From an uncultured Paracoccaceae bacterium (GTDB taxonomy: Bacteria; Pseudomonadota; Alphaproteobacteria; Rhodobacterales; Rhodobacteraceae): a stretch of DNA of 64,000 bases. Of the stretch, positions 12,334 to 22,203 are shown piece by piece. Made by a program: the position numbers and the translations under genes. The notes under the pieces were generated by a model. The model ran no database searches, was not told where the DNA came from, and was given only the letters and a program-made list of their open reading frames with translations. Location: NCBI GenBank assembly GCA_938002605.1, contig CALLAF010000030.1, positions 1 to 64,000 on the forward strand, in the 5' to 3' direction. The number at the start of each line of letters is the position of its first letter. The stretch's first letter is position 1.

Positions 12334-12469
12334 TCACTATGCGCAAAATATATGCGATTTGGGGACGGTTGTCACGCAACTGACACAAGATTTTGTGGTT
12401 TTTAGCCAACCATTGCTTACGACAAACATGGTACAAAAAAGAGTGGCGGCCCTTGATCCAAAATTGCGT

Positions 12470-13090
12470 CTAAGTCAGCGCAATAACGCAGCCAACGCCG
12501 ATCAAAAGCCAGCCCGCTGTCAGGTTCATCCGCCGTACTGCGACAGGTGATTTCAGCAACCCGCGAACCTTGTCCACACTGAGCCCAAGGATCAGGTTCC
12601 CCATCAACGGCACGACAAAGCTTAGCGTGCAGATCGCCACGATATCTAGCACCGTCATCTGCGTCAGATCAAAGAACCCCGGTAAGATACCCATGTAAAA
12701 CAGGGCGGCCTTCGGGTTCCCAATGATCACGGCCAATCCAGCAACGAACCCCGCCCACATGCCCGGACGGGTTAAGCGGCTGTTGCTCGACAGGGACTTA
12801 TCCGCCGATCGGATCAAGAGCACACCCATCAATACAAAGACGATGACCGCGACCCAACGCAGCACATCCACGAACCATGTAAATTCTGACACCAGCCAGC
12901 TTACGCCCAATACGGCAACCAGCGGCCACAGGATATCACCGATTGCCACGCCCATGGCCAGCGGCCAAGCGGCTTGGAACCCGCCTGACATCGACCGCAC
13001 CAAAAGCGCGACCCAAACGGGGCCGGGCGTTAGAAACAGAATGAATAGCGCGCCTGCGTAAAGCAGCAGATCATAGGCTGAGACAGTCAT
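12470..13090 (-). CDS. LysE/RhtB-family translocator
   Basis: LFLTPGPVWVALLVRSMSGGFQAAWPLAMGVAIGD. Confidence 0.85.
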   Translation of the reverse strand: MTVSAYDLLLYAGALFILFLTPGPVWVALLVRSMSGGFQAAWPLAMGVAIGDILWPLVAVLGVSWLVSEFTWFVDVLRWVAVIVFVLMGVLLIRSADKSLSSNSRLTRPGMWAGFVAGLAVIIGNPKAALFYMGILPGFFDLTQMTVLDIVAICTLSFVVPLMGNLILGLSVDKVRGLLKSPVAVRRMNLTAGWLLIGVGCVIALT

Positions 13091-13515
13091 TGCGTAGGCA
13101 ACGTCAGGCTACCGTCGGCGTTCAACGGCCAAAACGGATTATATGAGACTTCCCAAACGTGTCCATCAGGATCCGAATAATAGCCAGAATATCCGCCCCA
13201 AAATACCTCTTCCGGGGCTTTGAGCGCAGTTGCACCAGCGTCCAACGCGGCGGCATAGGCCGCATCTACCCCTCCCTCAGTTTCAAAATTCTGCGCAAGC
13301 GTCATCGCACCAGTGCCTAGTGTGGCGTCTGGCCGCCCCTGATCTTCGGCCAATGAATCCAAGCCGAAGAACCCCAGAACCATTCCGTTAATCTGATAGA
13401 AAACTACTGTTGGAGTTTCCGAAGTTGGCTCCCACCCCAACGCCCCATAGAAGGCTTTCGCGCGATTCAAATCGGCGACGCCCAATGTGATCAACGTAAC
13501 GCGCTGCGGTGTCAT
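13087..13515 (-). CDS. VOC-family (glyoxalase/bleomycin-resistance fold) protein
   Basis: ITLGVADLNRAKAFYGALGWEP and YSGYYSDPDGHVWEVSYNPFW. Confidence 0.85.
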   Translation of the reverse strand: MTPQRVTLITLGVADLNRAKAFYGALGWEPTSETPTVVFYQINGMVLGFFGLDSLAEDQGRPDATLGTGAMTLAQNFETEGGVDAAYAAALDAGATALKAPEEVFWGGYSGYYSDPDGHVWEVSYNPFWPLNADGSLTLPTQ

Positions 13516-14624
13516 ATGCTTTCCTTTCGGTTCAGGGTTGATTGCCCAGAGACTTCGGTGACTTCGGCATATTGGGCGCGGTCGCCCAGTTCCGCAAACA
13601 ATTCTGGGCCGGTGCCCGTCATAAACGCCTGCGCGCCCAGATTGCAGATTTCATCATAAAGTGCTGCGCGACGTGTGGCGTCAAGATGGGCTGCGACCTC
13701 ATCAAGTAACAAAATCGGCGGCGCACCAAAATCATCCGCAAGCGCACGACAATTGGCCAAAATAAGACTGATCAACAATGCCTTTTGTTCACCCGTCGAA
13801 CAGTCTTTTGCATCGACACCTTTATCTGCAAATATCGCTTGTAGATCGGCGCGGTGCGGCCCGATCAACGTCCGCCCTGCAGCCATATCGCGGCTACGAT
13901 TATCCGCAAGCATCGCGCGCAAGTCATCAGGAATCGGATCAGGGCTGGTCAGGGTCAAATGCGCTGTTGGAAAAGCCGTGACCGCCGCCTCTTGTGCTTT
14001 TGAAAGCGCAGTAATTGCGCGCGCGCGATTTGCCTGGATCTTGGCGCCCGCTTCGGCCATCTGCGTTTCAAGCGCCGTGTACCAATGCGCGTCGCGCACC
14101 ATATCCTTGAGTAGCCGGTTGCGTTCGCGCATGGCCTTTTCATAGGATAAAACTGCTTCGGCATGGCGCGGTTCAAAGCTAAGCGTCGCGCGATCCAAAA
14201 AACGCCGCCGCCCATCGGCCCCTTCGATCCAAAGCCGGTCCATCGCAGGCACCAACCAAAGGATACGCGCGACCCTGCCAAGCGCGATCTGCGGCGCGGA
14301 TTTTCCGTCAATGCGAAGCTGTCGCGCAGCCCCTGCCTCAGCCCATGTTTCGATCTCATGGGTCTGGTTTAGCGATTGTAGCTGAGCTGTGATTTTCCAA
14401 CCCAATGCTTCGGGACGGCGGATCAAATCATCCGTCGCAGCCCGACGCATTCCGCGCCCCGGCGACAACAATGATATGGCTTCGATCAGATTAGTTTTGC
14501 CTGCCCCATTCGGGCCAAATAGCGCAAGCGGACGGGCATCAAGATCAAGCACAACACGTTTGTGAGACCGAAAATGCGAAAGCGCTACCTGCGAAAAAGC
14601 TAAAGTGTTACTTTTTTCTGTCAT
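13512..14624 (-). CDS. recF: DNA replication/repair protein RecF
   Basis: FGPNGAGKTNLIEAISLLSPGRGMRRA, CSTGEQKALLISLILANCR, ILLLDEVAAHLD. Confidence 0.97.
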   Translation of the reverse strand: MTEKSNTLAFSQVALSHFRSHKRVVLDLDARPLALFGPNGAGKTNLIEAISLLSPGRGMRRAATDDLIRRPEALGWKITAQLQSLNQTHEIETWAEAGAARQLRIDGKSAPQIALGRVARILWLVPAMDRLWIEGADGRRRFLDRATLSFEPRHAEAVLSYEKAMRERNRLLKDMVRDAHWYTALETQMAEAGAKIQANRARAITALSKAQEAAVTAFPTAHLTLTSPDPIPDDLRAMLADNRSRDMAAGRTLIGPHRADLQAIFADKGVDAKDCSTGEQKALLISLILANCRALADDFGAPPILLLDEVAAHLDATRRAALYDEICNLGAQAFMTGTGPELFAELGDRAQYAEVTEVSGQSTLNRKESI

Positions 14625-15282
14625 TGGGGTGCACCCAGCCCGGTGGAGGCGTGTACTCCGATGGTCGGGTAATTAAACGCCCATATTTCGGCTTTATCAT
14701 TGCTGGCATCACACATGCATCAACGTCAGTTTCACTGAGTTTAATATTACTTTTACAAAAACTCGTGAGATGTTGAGATTTGTTCCGGCCGGGAGGTGTT
14801 AATACGTAAACAGACTTCGAAGGAAAGTTCTGCTTCATAAACTTTAGCGTTGAAGTTTGATCCGTGTCTGCGCTGATAAGGAACGCACTGTCAAACTTAT
14901 CTTGCCGCGCACCATTGAACAGAGATAACGCGACGTTAATATCAGTTTCTTTTTCTCTAGGTTGATCCCACTTATGGTCACAATCGCGGCTTCGGCAGTT
15001 CATTGGCTCTTTTGTCGTGTGCCCTAGCAAAACGCGTACATTTTCAGCTTCCTGGGCCCTGTTATACTCCTCATGACGCTTCTTTTTGTTGAAATCGCCT
15101 GGGAAAAAAGCAGTACAGAACACAACCTCGCTGGCTGAGTACCCCTGAGCACCTGCGATGCGGTCCGATAGCTTCCGAAGAGACAGCCACTTTAGGTACG
15201 GTTTTTTGAGGTCATCTAATGCGTGATAAAGATTAAACCCGTCAATATAAAATCCTGCTCTGCGCCGCTCAATTGTTGACAT
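14608..15282 (-). CDS. NYN-domain (PIN-like) putative nuclease with Cys/His insert
   Basis: AGFYIDGFNLYHALDD, EKETDINVALSLFNGARQDKFDSAFLISADTDQT; CRSRDCDHKW insert; overlaps the recF start by 17 nt. Confidence 0.8.
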   Translation of the reverse strand: MSTIERRRAGFYIDGFNLYHALDDLKKPYLKWLSLRKLSDRIAGAQGYSASEVVFCTAFFPGDFNKKKRHEEYNRAQEAENVRVLLGHTTKEPMNCRSRDCDHKWDQPREKETDINVALSLFNGARQDKFDSAFLISADTDQTSTLKFMKQNFPSKSVYVLTPPGRNKSQHLTSFCKSNIKLSETDVDACVMPAMIKPKYGRLITRPSEYTPPPGWVHPNDRKK

Positions 15283-15339
15283 ATTAATCCTTAAGACTCA
15301 TATAGGTCGTGCAACGCTGAATGGTACGCCCATCAGCCC

Positions 15340-15371
15340 CCCCTGCAGACTACGGTGTGCAGGGGTTTTTT
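15340..15371 (+). terminator. Intrinsic terminator oriented on the + strand
   Basis: CCCCTGCA-N10-TGCAGGGG followed by TTTTTT on the + strand, between two minus-strand genes. Confidence 0.7.
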
Positions 15372-15380
15372 GTTGTCCCG

Positions 15381-16499
15381 TCAAACGCGCATCGGCATGA
15401 CAACATAAACTGCTGACATATCATTGCCTTCGCGCATCAGCGTCGGATCGCCCGATGAATTGAACATGAAGACAGCGTTTTCGCGGTCCACTTGGCTTGC
15501 AATTTCAAGCAGGTATTTCGCGTTAAACCCGATTTCTAACCGCTCATCGCCATAAGCCACGGCGAGCTCTTCTTCGGCGGCGCCGCTATCTGGCGCATTC
15601 ACGGATAAAATCAAACGATCCTCGTCGAGCGACAACTTTACCGCGCGTGATCGTTCAGAAGAAACTGTCGCCACCCGATCAACTGCTTTTGCAAATTCGC
15701 TTGCATCGACTTCCATACGGCGTGTGTTTCCCTGCGGGATGACGCGTGTGTAGTCCGGGAAGGTGCCGTCGATGACCTTTGAAATCAAAGTAATGTCAGG
15801 CGTCGCAAAGCGGATTTTTGTTTCCGAAACAGACACGGCGATTTTCATTTCGTCGTCATCCAGCAGCTTGCGCAGCTCGCCCACGGTTTTACGTGGGACG
15901 ATAACACCAGCCATTTCAGCGGCCCCTTCGGGCAGTTCGGCATCGATCCGTGCCAAACGGTGGCCATCGGTCGCCACGCAACGCAGTACCTTGCCGCCAT
16001 CGCTTTCGGCGACATGCATGTAGACACCGTTCAAGTAGTAACGGGTTTCTTCGGTTGAGATCGCGAACTTTGATTTATCGAACAAACGACGCAGCACTGG
16101 CGCCGGTGCCGCAAAATTCGCCGCATACTCAGAAGTCGCCATCACTGGGAAATCTTCTTTGGGCAGGGTCGCGAGCGAGAAATTCGAACGCCCTGCTTCG
16201 ATTGTCAAACGGCCAGAGGCACCATCTTCGGTCAATGAGACAAGCGCGCCGTCGGGCAGTTTACGGACAATTTCGTTCAGCGTGACGGCTGAAACGGTAG
16301 TCGCACCGGGGCGTTCGACCACGGCCGGGGCACGGTCGACAACTTCGATATCAAGGTCAGTGGCACGAAACTGCACCTCTGCGCCTTCGGCTTCGATCAG
16401 CACGTTGGCAAGGATCGGAATTGTATTGCGCCGTTCTACGACAGATTGGGCCTGTGCAACCGCCTTTAACAGGGCTGCGCGTTCGATGCTGAATTTCAT
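15381..16499 (-). CDS. dnaN: DNA polymerase III beta sliding clamp
   Basis: 372 aa; MKFSIERAALLKAVAQAQSVVERRNTIPILANVLIEA...VYVVMPMRV. Confidence 0.98.
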   Translation of the reverse strand: MKFSIERAALLKAVAQAQSVVERRNTIPILANVLIEAEGAEVQFRATDLDIEVVDRAPAVVERPGATTVSAVTLNEIVRKLPDGALVSLTEDGASGRLTIEAGRSNFSLATLPKEDFPVMATSEYAANFAAPAPVLRRLFDKSKFAISTEETRYYLNGVYMHVAESDGGKVLRCVATDGHRLARIDAELPEGAAEMAGVIVPRKTVGELRKLLDDDEMKIAVSVSETKIRFATPDITLISKVIDGTFPDYTRVIPQGNTRRMEVDASEFAKAVDRVATVSSERSRAVKLSLDEDRLILSVNAPDSGAAEEELAVAYGDERLEIGFNAKYLLEIASQVDRENAVFMFNSSGDPTLMREGNDMSAVYVVMPMRV

Positions 16500-16621
16500 G
16501 TCCCAATGCTCCGCATATCTTGGTGGCTTGGCCGCCGGGACGGGAAATGTACTGCATTTCCCGCGCGGCTCAAGTGCTTTTATCCGACTGTTAACGATGG
16601 GCGCAGCCGCGTCAAGCGAGG

Positions 16622-17968
16622 TTACTCTTCGAGCGCGCGCCGCAGCAGTTCTAGGTCATCAGCAATTTGGCTATCGGTGACTTTTAGCTCTTCAATACGC
16701 TTCACACCATGCATGACAGTTGTGTGGTCACGCCCACCAAACCGCCGCCCGATTTCAGGCAATGACCGGCTGGTCATCCGTTTGGCCAAAAACATCGCTA
16801 TTTGACGCGGGCGGGCATAGTTACGCACGCGTTTCGGACCAATCATATCGGACAGGCGGATATTGTAGTGCTCGGAAACTTTGCGCTGAATTTCTTCGAC
16901 GGTGACCTTGCGATCAGAGGCTTTGAGCACGTCTGACAAGCAGTCTTGCGTCAATTCCAACGTGATTTCGCGCCCCACAAGCGACGCAAACGCGAACAGT
17001 CGGGTCAGCGCACCTTCAAGTACGCGGACGTTGGTTGAAATACGGTGTGCCAGGAATTCAAGAACACCCGGTGCGATTTCAAGATCAGGGTACTGCGCGG
17101 CGTATACATCGACCTTCGACTGTAGGATGCCCAAACGCAGTTCGTAATCGGTTGGGTGTAGATCAACAACCAAGCCACATTGCAGGCGCGATTTAATGCG
17201 TTCTTCTAGATCTTTGATTTCACCGGGCGCGCGATCAGCAGAAATGATGATCTGCTTTTGGCCGTCAACCAGCGCGTTGAAAGTGTGAAAAAATTCTTCT
17301 TGGGTGCTGTCTTTGCCGCCAATGAACTGCACGTCATCAACCATCAGCACATCAACGGACCTAAACAGCTGTTTGAAATCCATCATCTTACGTTCACGCA
17401 AGGCCGTGATGAAACGGTACATGAACTGTTCTGCCGACAGGTACAGCACATTCAGTTCGGGCGAGCGCTGTTTTAGTTCGTGCGCAATAGCATGCATCAG
17501 GTGGGTTTTTCCAAGCCCGACGCCGCCATATAAAAACAAGGGGTTAAATGTCACCGGGCCGCCATCAGCCACACGGCGCGCAGCCGCATGGGCCAATTCA
17601 TTGGGTTTGCCGACAACAAACGTATCAAAGGTAAACCGCTGATCCAGTGGCGCACCAGAAATGTCAGCCGTCGCCGTGGGCTTTGGCGCGGAGGCGGCTT
17701 TGGGGGCTGCCGCAGCAGGCGCGTTTTTCGCAGGCACAGCAAATTCGAGCCACCGAACAGAGGCACCCGTCTGGTTCATGTGATAGATAATCTGGTCGCC
17801 AAAATTTTGCGAAACATAGTTACCGATGAAATTTGTCGGCACGTGAAAGGTCATCACGCCGGCTGAAATATCTGAAAAGGCAAGCGGTTCAATCCAGCTT
17901 GAAAAATTGTTCGCCCCAAGTGCCGTCTTTAAGGTTGATTGCACTTTTGCCCAAGTTTCGTTCGTCAT
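16622..17968 (-). CDS. dnaA: Chromosomal replication initiator DnaA
   Basis: NPLFLYGGVGLGKTHLMHAI, VLMVDDVQFIGGK, GGRDHTTVMHGVKRIEEL; start moved to MTNETWAKVQ. Confidence 0.98.
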   Translation of the reverse strand: MTNETWAKVQSTLKTALGANNFSSWIEPLAFSDISAGVMTFHVPTNFIGNYVSQNFGDQIIYHMNQTGASVRWLEFAVPAKNAPAAAAPKAASAPKPTATADISGAPLDQRFTFDTFVVGKPNELAHAAARRVADGGPVTFNPLFLYGGVGLGKTHLMHAIAHELKQRSPELNVLYLSAEQFMYRFITALRERKMMDFKQLFRSVDVLMVDDVQFIGGKDSTQEEFFHTFNALVDGQKQIIISADRAPGEIKDLEERIKSRLQCGLVVDLHPTDYELRLGILQSKVDVYAAQYPDLEIAPGVLEFLAHRISTNVRVLEGALTRLFAFASLVGREITLELTQDCLSDVLKASDRKVTVEEIQRKVSEHYNIRLSDMIGPKRVRNYARPRQIAMFLAKRMTSRSLPEIGRRFGGRDHTTVMHGVKRIEELKVTDSQIADDLELLRRALEE

Positions 17969-18493
17969 CTTTAATATATGTCCCCACACACATTTCGCCA
18001 TCACTGGGCATTCACCCATAACGACCCACATGTTTCAAAAGACAAAAGATCACCTGTGCTTAAGCGTGTCCCCACTTAAACAAGTTTCGTTTATCAATTT
18101 CATAGGCCTGGACGCTTACATGCCAAACAAATTTGGCAGCAAGACGCCTGAGCGGCAGACAAGGCAACACAACCAACAAGATCACCAAAGAGCAGCCTTT
18201 GATAACCGTGCAGACCTGCGGTGTATGCGGTCGCTACAAAGAATGGCGTAGCAGCCGTAAACGCAGCATGAGATTTTGCGACAGTTTAATATAATGCAGG
18301 AAAACAAAGCCTTTCTGCACCAAAAATGCTGCCAATCCCTCATGTCCCCCCGGAACGATGTGAATCGCTCAGCTAAACTAGCAATCTCTTCGCGAAGGCT
18401 TCAACACAACATCGTCCTTGACTCTAAGATTGCGTGAAAAGAATCTATCCACCTGCGAAAATCGGAGAAATTAAGCGCAAAAACACAACACTT

Positions 18494-18532
18494 GCGCAAA
18501 AAAAGACGCGCCCTGTTACGGACGCGTCTTTT
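18494..18532 (-). terminator. Intrinsic terminator of rpsT
   Basis: aaaagacgcg...cgcgtctttt hairpin; on the minus strand followed by a T-run, just past the rpsT stop. Confidence 0.8.
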
Positions 18533-18569
18533 AGCAATAATCCGCCAAGGCGGTGTAGAATCAGAAGGC

Positions 18570-18833
18570 TTAGGCGATCGCTTTCACGCGCGCGGCCAAG
18601 CGCGAGATTTTGCGCGCGGCTGTGTTTTTGTGAACAACGCCTTTTGTGACACCGCGCATCAGTTCTGGCTGTGCTGCTTTCAATGCAGCGGCTGCAGCGT
18701 CTTTATCGCCAGATGCAATCGCTTCTTCAACAAAACGCAGGTATGTGCGGATACGTGAACGGCGCATTTTGTTAACAGCAAAACGTGCTTCGTTCTGACG
18801 GGCGCGTTTTTTCGCCTGAGGTGAGTTTGCCAT
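18570..18833 (-). CDS. rpsT: 30S ribosomal protein S20
   Basis: [33 protein letters not shown]...[22 protein letters not shown]. Confidence 0.98.
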   Translation of the reverse strand: MANSPQAKKRARQNEARFAVNKMRRSRIRTYLRFVEEAIASGDKDAAAAALKAAQPELMRGVTKGVVHKNTAARKISRLAARVKAIA

Positions 18834-19034
18834 GTGGTCTTTCCCTTCGTCGGGTCAAATTAGAATTCAATAGCGCAATAAGCCCCGACCGGGTTCAGAA
18901 CCGGTTGTTCTGGCCAAAGCGGGCCTCACGCGCATGTACGCCGCAGCGCATAGGCCACTTTCACCAACAATGCAACGCCAATTTACGAGATCAATACACG
19001 CGCTTTGAATAGTTCTAGTATAAATACACTGACT

Positions 19035-19832
19035 TCAGCGGTCGCGGAATTGAGGTTCACGCTTTTCAAGAAAGGCAGCCATACCTTCGGACTGGTCTTC
19101 TGTCGCGAACATCGCATGGAACAGGCGCCGCTCATATCTCAGCCCTTCTGCCAATGTGGTCTCATAGGCACGATCAACGGCCTCTTTGACCGCGATAACA
19201 GCAATTTGGGACTTCTCTGCGATCTTTTCGGCGGTCGCGCGCGCTTCAGTCATCAATTTCTTAACTGGAACTACACGGCTTGCAAGCCCGCTGCTTTCTG
19301 CTTCTTGCGCATCCATAAAGCGGCCCGTCAAATGCATCTCCATCGATTTGGCCTTACCCACAAAACGGGTCAAACGTTGCGTCCCGCCAAGACCAGCCAC
19401 AATTCCTAGATTAATCTCGGGCTGTCCGAACTTCGCGTTATCCGCAGCAATAATAAAGTCGCACATCATCGCCAGCTCACACCCGCCGCCCAGCGCATAC
19501 CCTGCGACGGCTGCAATGATCGGTTTGCGTGTGTTGTTAAAACGGGTGGTTTCGCTTTCGAAAAACCGAGTGCTGTACATATCCACAAACGTCTTATCGG
19601 CCATCTCGGCAACATCGGCTCCAGCAGCGAATGCTTTTTCTGATCCGGTAATGACGATGCAGCGCACCTTGTCATTTGCGTCGGCCTGTTCAAGCGCCGT
19701 GCAAAGTTCACGCAACAATGGCGCGTTCAACGCATTCATCGCGTCTGGGCGGTTCAATGTGATTGTCGCAATTGAATCACTGACGTCTACAATGATCAGT
19801 TCAAAGGCCATGCTTGTGCTTTCTGTAACCAC
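19035..19832 (-). CDS. Enoyl-CoA hydratase
   Basis: [71 protein letters not shown]. Confidence 0.95.
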   Translation of the reverse strand: MVTESTSMAFELIIVDVSDSIATITLNRPDAMNALNAPLLRELCTALEQADANDKVRCIVITGSEKAFAAGADVAEMADKTFVDMYSTRFFESETTRFNNTRKPIIAAVAGYALGGGCELAMMCDFIIAADNAKFGQPEINLGIVAGLGGTQRLTRFVGKAKSMEMHLTGRFMDAQEAESSGLASRVVPVKKLMTEARATAEKIAEKSQIAVIAVKEAVDRAYETTLAEGLRYERRLFHAMFATEDQSEGMAAFLEKREPQFRDR

Positions 19833-19873
19833 GAATTGTCTTAGTGCTTAGCAAAGGGGGGGCACGGTGCAAG

Positions 19874-20725
19874 TTATCTTTGGCATTGCGGGCAAAAGAA
19901 ACTTGAGCGTCCCGACTGGATGATTCGCTGAATTGTCTTTTGGCAACTGGGTGTTACGCATGTTTTCCCTTCTTGTCCGTAGACCCGAAAAACATGTTGA
20001 AAATATCCCAACTCACCATCTGATTGCCGAAAGTCGCGCAATGAGGACCCACCAGCGGCGATCGCTTCCTCAAGCACTTCGCGGATCAACGGCACCAAAG
20101 TCGCGATCCGTTTTGCGCTGATTTGTCCTGCTTTCCGCTTGGGGTGGATGCCCGCGCGAAACAAAACTTCACACACATAAATATTCCCCAACCCTGCAAC
20201 GATACCTTGATCAAGCAGCGCAGTTTTCATCGGAGTGTTTTTTCCCTTCATCCGATCAATCAGATAGGTTTCGTCAAATGCATTTCCCAAAGGTTCCGGG
20301 CCGATGTCGCGGATAAGCCAATGATCATCTTGGGTCGCGGTATCCAACAGATCCATCGCACCAAAACGCCGAGCGTCGTTAAACGTCACCCGCGCCCCGT
20401 TTTCCATATGCAGCACAACATGGTCATGTTTGGCTGGCACAGGGTGCGGATGATGGAATTCTCCAATTTTCACGCCCGATACCAGCATCCGCCCCGACAT
20501 GCCCAAATGAATAAGCAGCGTTTCACCGCTGTCCAAATCCACCAGAATATATTTTGATCGCCGCCTTAGGCCCAAAACACGGGTATCTTTCAGGCGCGCC
20601 GCCATATTTTCGGGAAACGGCCAACGCAAATCGGGGCGGTTCACATCCGCGGCCACGATCATCTGACCTTCCATCGCAGGGGCAATCCCCGCTTTGACAG
20701 TTTCCACTTCGGGCAGTTCGGGCAT
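19874..20725 (-). CDS. mutM: Formamidopyrimidine-DNA glycosylase
   Basis: [14 protein letters not shown]...; C-terminal zinc finger [28 protein letters not shown]. Confidence 0.97.
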   Translation of the reverse strand: MPELPEVETVKAGIAPAMEGQMIVAADVNRPDLRWPFPENMAARLKDTRVLGLRRRSKYILVDLDSGETLLIHLGMSGRMLVSGVKIGEFHHPHPVPAKHDHVVLHMENGARVTFNDARRFGAMDLLDTATQDDHWLIRDIGPEPLGNAFDETYLIDRMKGKNTPMKTALLDQGIVAGLGNIYVCEVLFRAGIHPKRKAGQISAKRIATLVPLIREVLEEAIAAGGSSLRDFRQSDGELGYFQHVFRVYGQEGKTCVTPSCQKTIQRIIQSGRSSFFCPQCQR

Positions 20726-21357
20726 TAGGTCTCACTGTTCTTTTCGATTTGCGCGTGCGCATAGGTTAGAAACGGGCGAATGCCGACAAGGTATTTCATG
20801 ACCTCAGCTTTCTTTCCATCTGCCGTGCGCACAATATATGCGTAATGGCCATTATCGCGTAGCGACACCACATCGCGCCATGCGAAATCTACCTCGCGAA
20901 AGAACCAATCTTTGTGAATAACCCCGTGCTGATCGTATCGAAGTTCATACAGATTCGTATACAGCAGACTATAGGCGACAATCACACTCACCCCTTCTTT
21001 TAGGTAGGCAATATCGGGCACATAATCTGCGCCGCTTAGCCACACCATCCACAAGAGTGCCCCGCTTACCCCGAGACTGATCAGCCGCAAGCCAATGGTC
21101 GGACGCAAAACCGTTTCATTCAACGACTGCTGCGGCGCGGCGTTTTTTCCGACACCCGCGATGAGACTAATATCTGTGGGCAGACTACTCAATTGTGTCT
21201 TGGCAAGCCGCGTTTGCGCAACCTTGCGCCCATCGCTGTCACGCACATTGGTGAGACCATTCACCCGTTTTTTGAAACGGAACCACAGGTAATAGCCCCC
21301 GCAAAGCACCGCCAACCAGAAAATGATCCCAAAAACACTAAAAAATGCGCCAACCAT
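20725..21357 (-). CDS. Hypothetical membrane protein
   Basis: N-terminal [20 protein letters not shown]; second hydrophobic pair; overlaps the mutM start by 1 nt. Confidence 0.6.
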   Translation of the reverse strand: MVGAFFSVFGIIFWLAVLCGGYYLWFRFKKRVNGLTNVRDSDGRKVAQTRLAKTQLSSLPTDISLIAGVGKNAAPQQSLNETVLRPTIGLRLISLGVSGALLWMVWLSGADYVPDIAYLKEGVSVIVAYSLLYTNLYELRYDQHGVIHKDWFFREVDFAWRDVVSLRDNGHYAYIVRTADGKKAEVMKYLVGIRPFLTYAHAQIEKNSET

Positions 21358-21449
21358 GTTTGTTCAGCCCCCCGTGGCAGATTGACAGTTTGTCTATTGC
21401 CTCAACTGCGTATAACCCATTTGGGACAGTATTCGGGCGAAAGATTGAC

Positions 21450-22202
21450 ATGAGCGACAAGCCAGAGACAACCACCCATTTTGGGTTTGAAACCGTGCCA
21501 GAAGGCGAAAAAGCAGGCCGCGTGCAGGGCGTGTTTTCGTCGGTGGCCAGCAAATACGATATCATGAATGATGTGATGTCTGTGGGCATCCACCGTGTCT
21601 GGAAAGATGCGATGATGGATTGGTTGGCCCCGCGTCCCGGCCAACGGCTGCTTGATGTCGCGGGTGGTACGGGGGATATTTCGTTCCGCTTTTTGAAACG
21701 CGCCGGGCATGGGCATTCGACCGTGCTTGATATTACCGAATCCATGCTGATCGAGGGCCGTAAACGCGCCGAAGCCGAACGCATGTCAGAAAGCCTAGAT
21801 TGGGTTGTCGGCGATGCGATGGCCCTGCCCTTTGATGCCAATACGTTTGACGTTTACACGATCAGCTTTGGTATTCGTAACGTGACCCGCCCCCAAGAAG
21901 CGCTGAACGAAGCCTACCGTGTGCTCAAACCCGGTGGACGTTTAATGGTTCTGGAATTCAGTCAACTGCCCAACCCGATGATGCAGGCCGCATATGACGC
22001 CTATTCGTTTAACATCATCCCGCGCATGGGGCAGCTGATTGCGGGCGACCGTGATAGTTACCAATACCTTGTCGAATCGATCCGCAACTTCCCTGACCAA
22101 GACACATTCTTGGGGATGCTACGCACTGCAGGCTTTGGAAATGCGAAATATCGCAACCTATCGTTGGGCATTGCGGCGATGCATTCAGGCTGGAAACTGT
22201 AA
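21450..22202 (+). CDS. ubiE: Ubiquinone/menaquinone biosynthesis C-methyltransferase
   Basis: [50 protein letters not shown]; start moved to [16 protein letters not shown]. Confidence 0.97.
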   Translation: MSDKPETTTHFGFETVPEGEKAGRVQGVFSSVASKYDIMNDVMSVGIHRVWKDAMMDWLAPRPGQRLLDVAGGTGDISFRFLKRAGHGHSTVLDITESMLIEGRKRAEAERMSESLDWVVGDAMALPFDANTFDVYTISFGIRNVTRPQEALNEAYRVLKPGGRLMVLEFSQLPNPMMQAAYDAYSFNIIPRMGQLIAGDRDSYQYLVESIRNFPDQDTFLGMLRTAGFGNAKYRNLSLGIAAMHSGWKL

Positions 22203-22203
22203 T

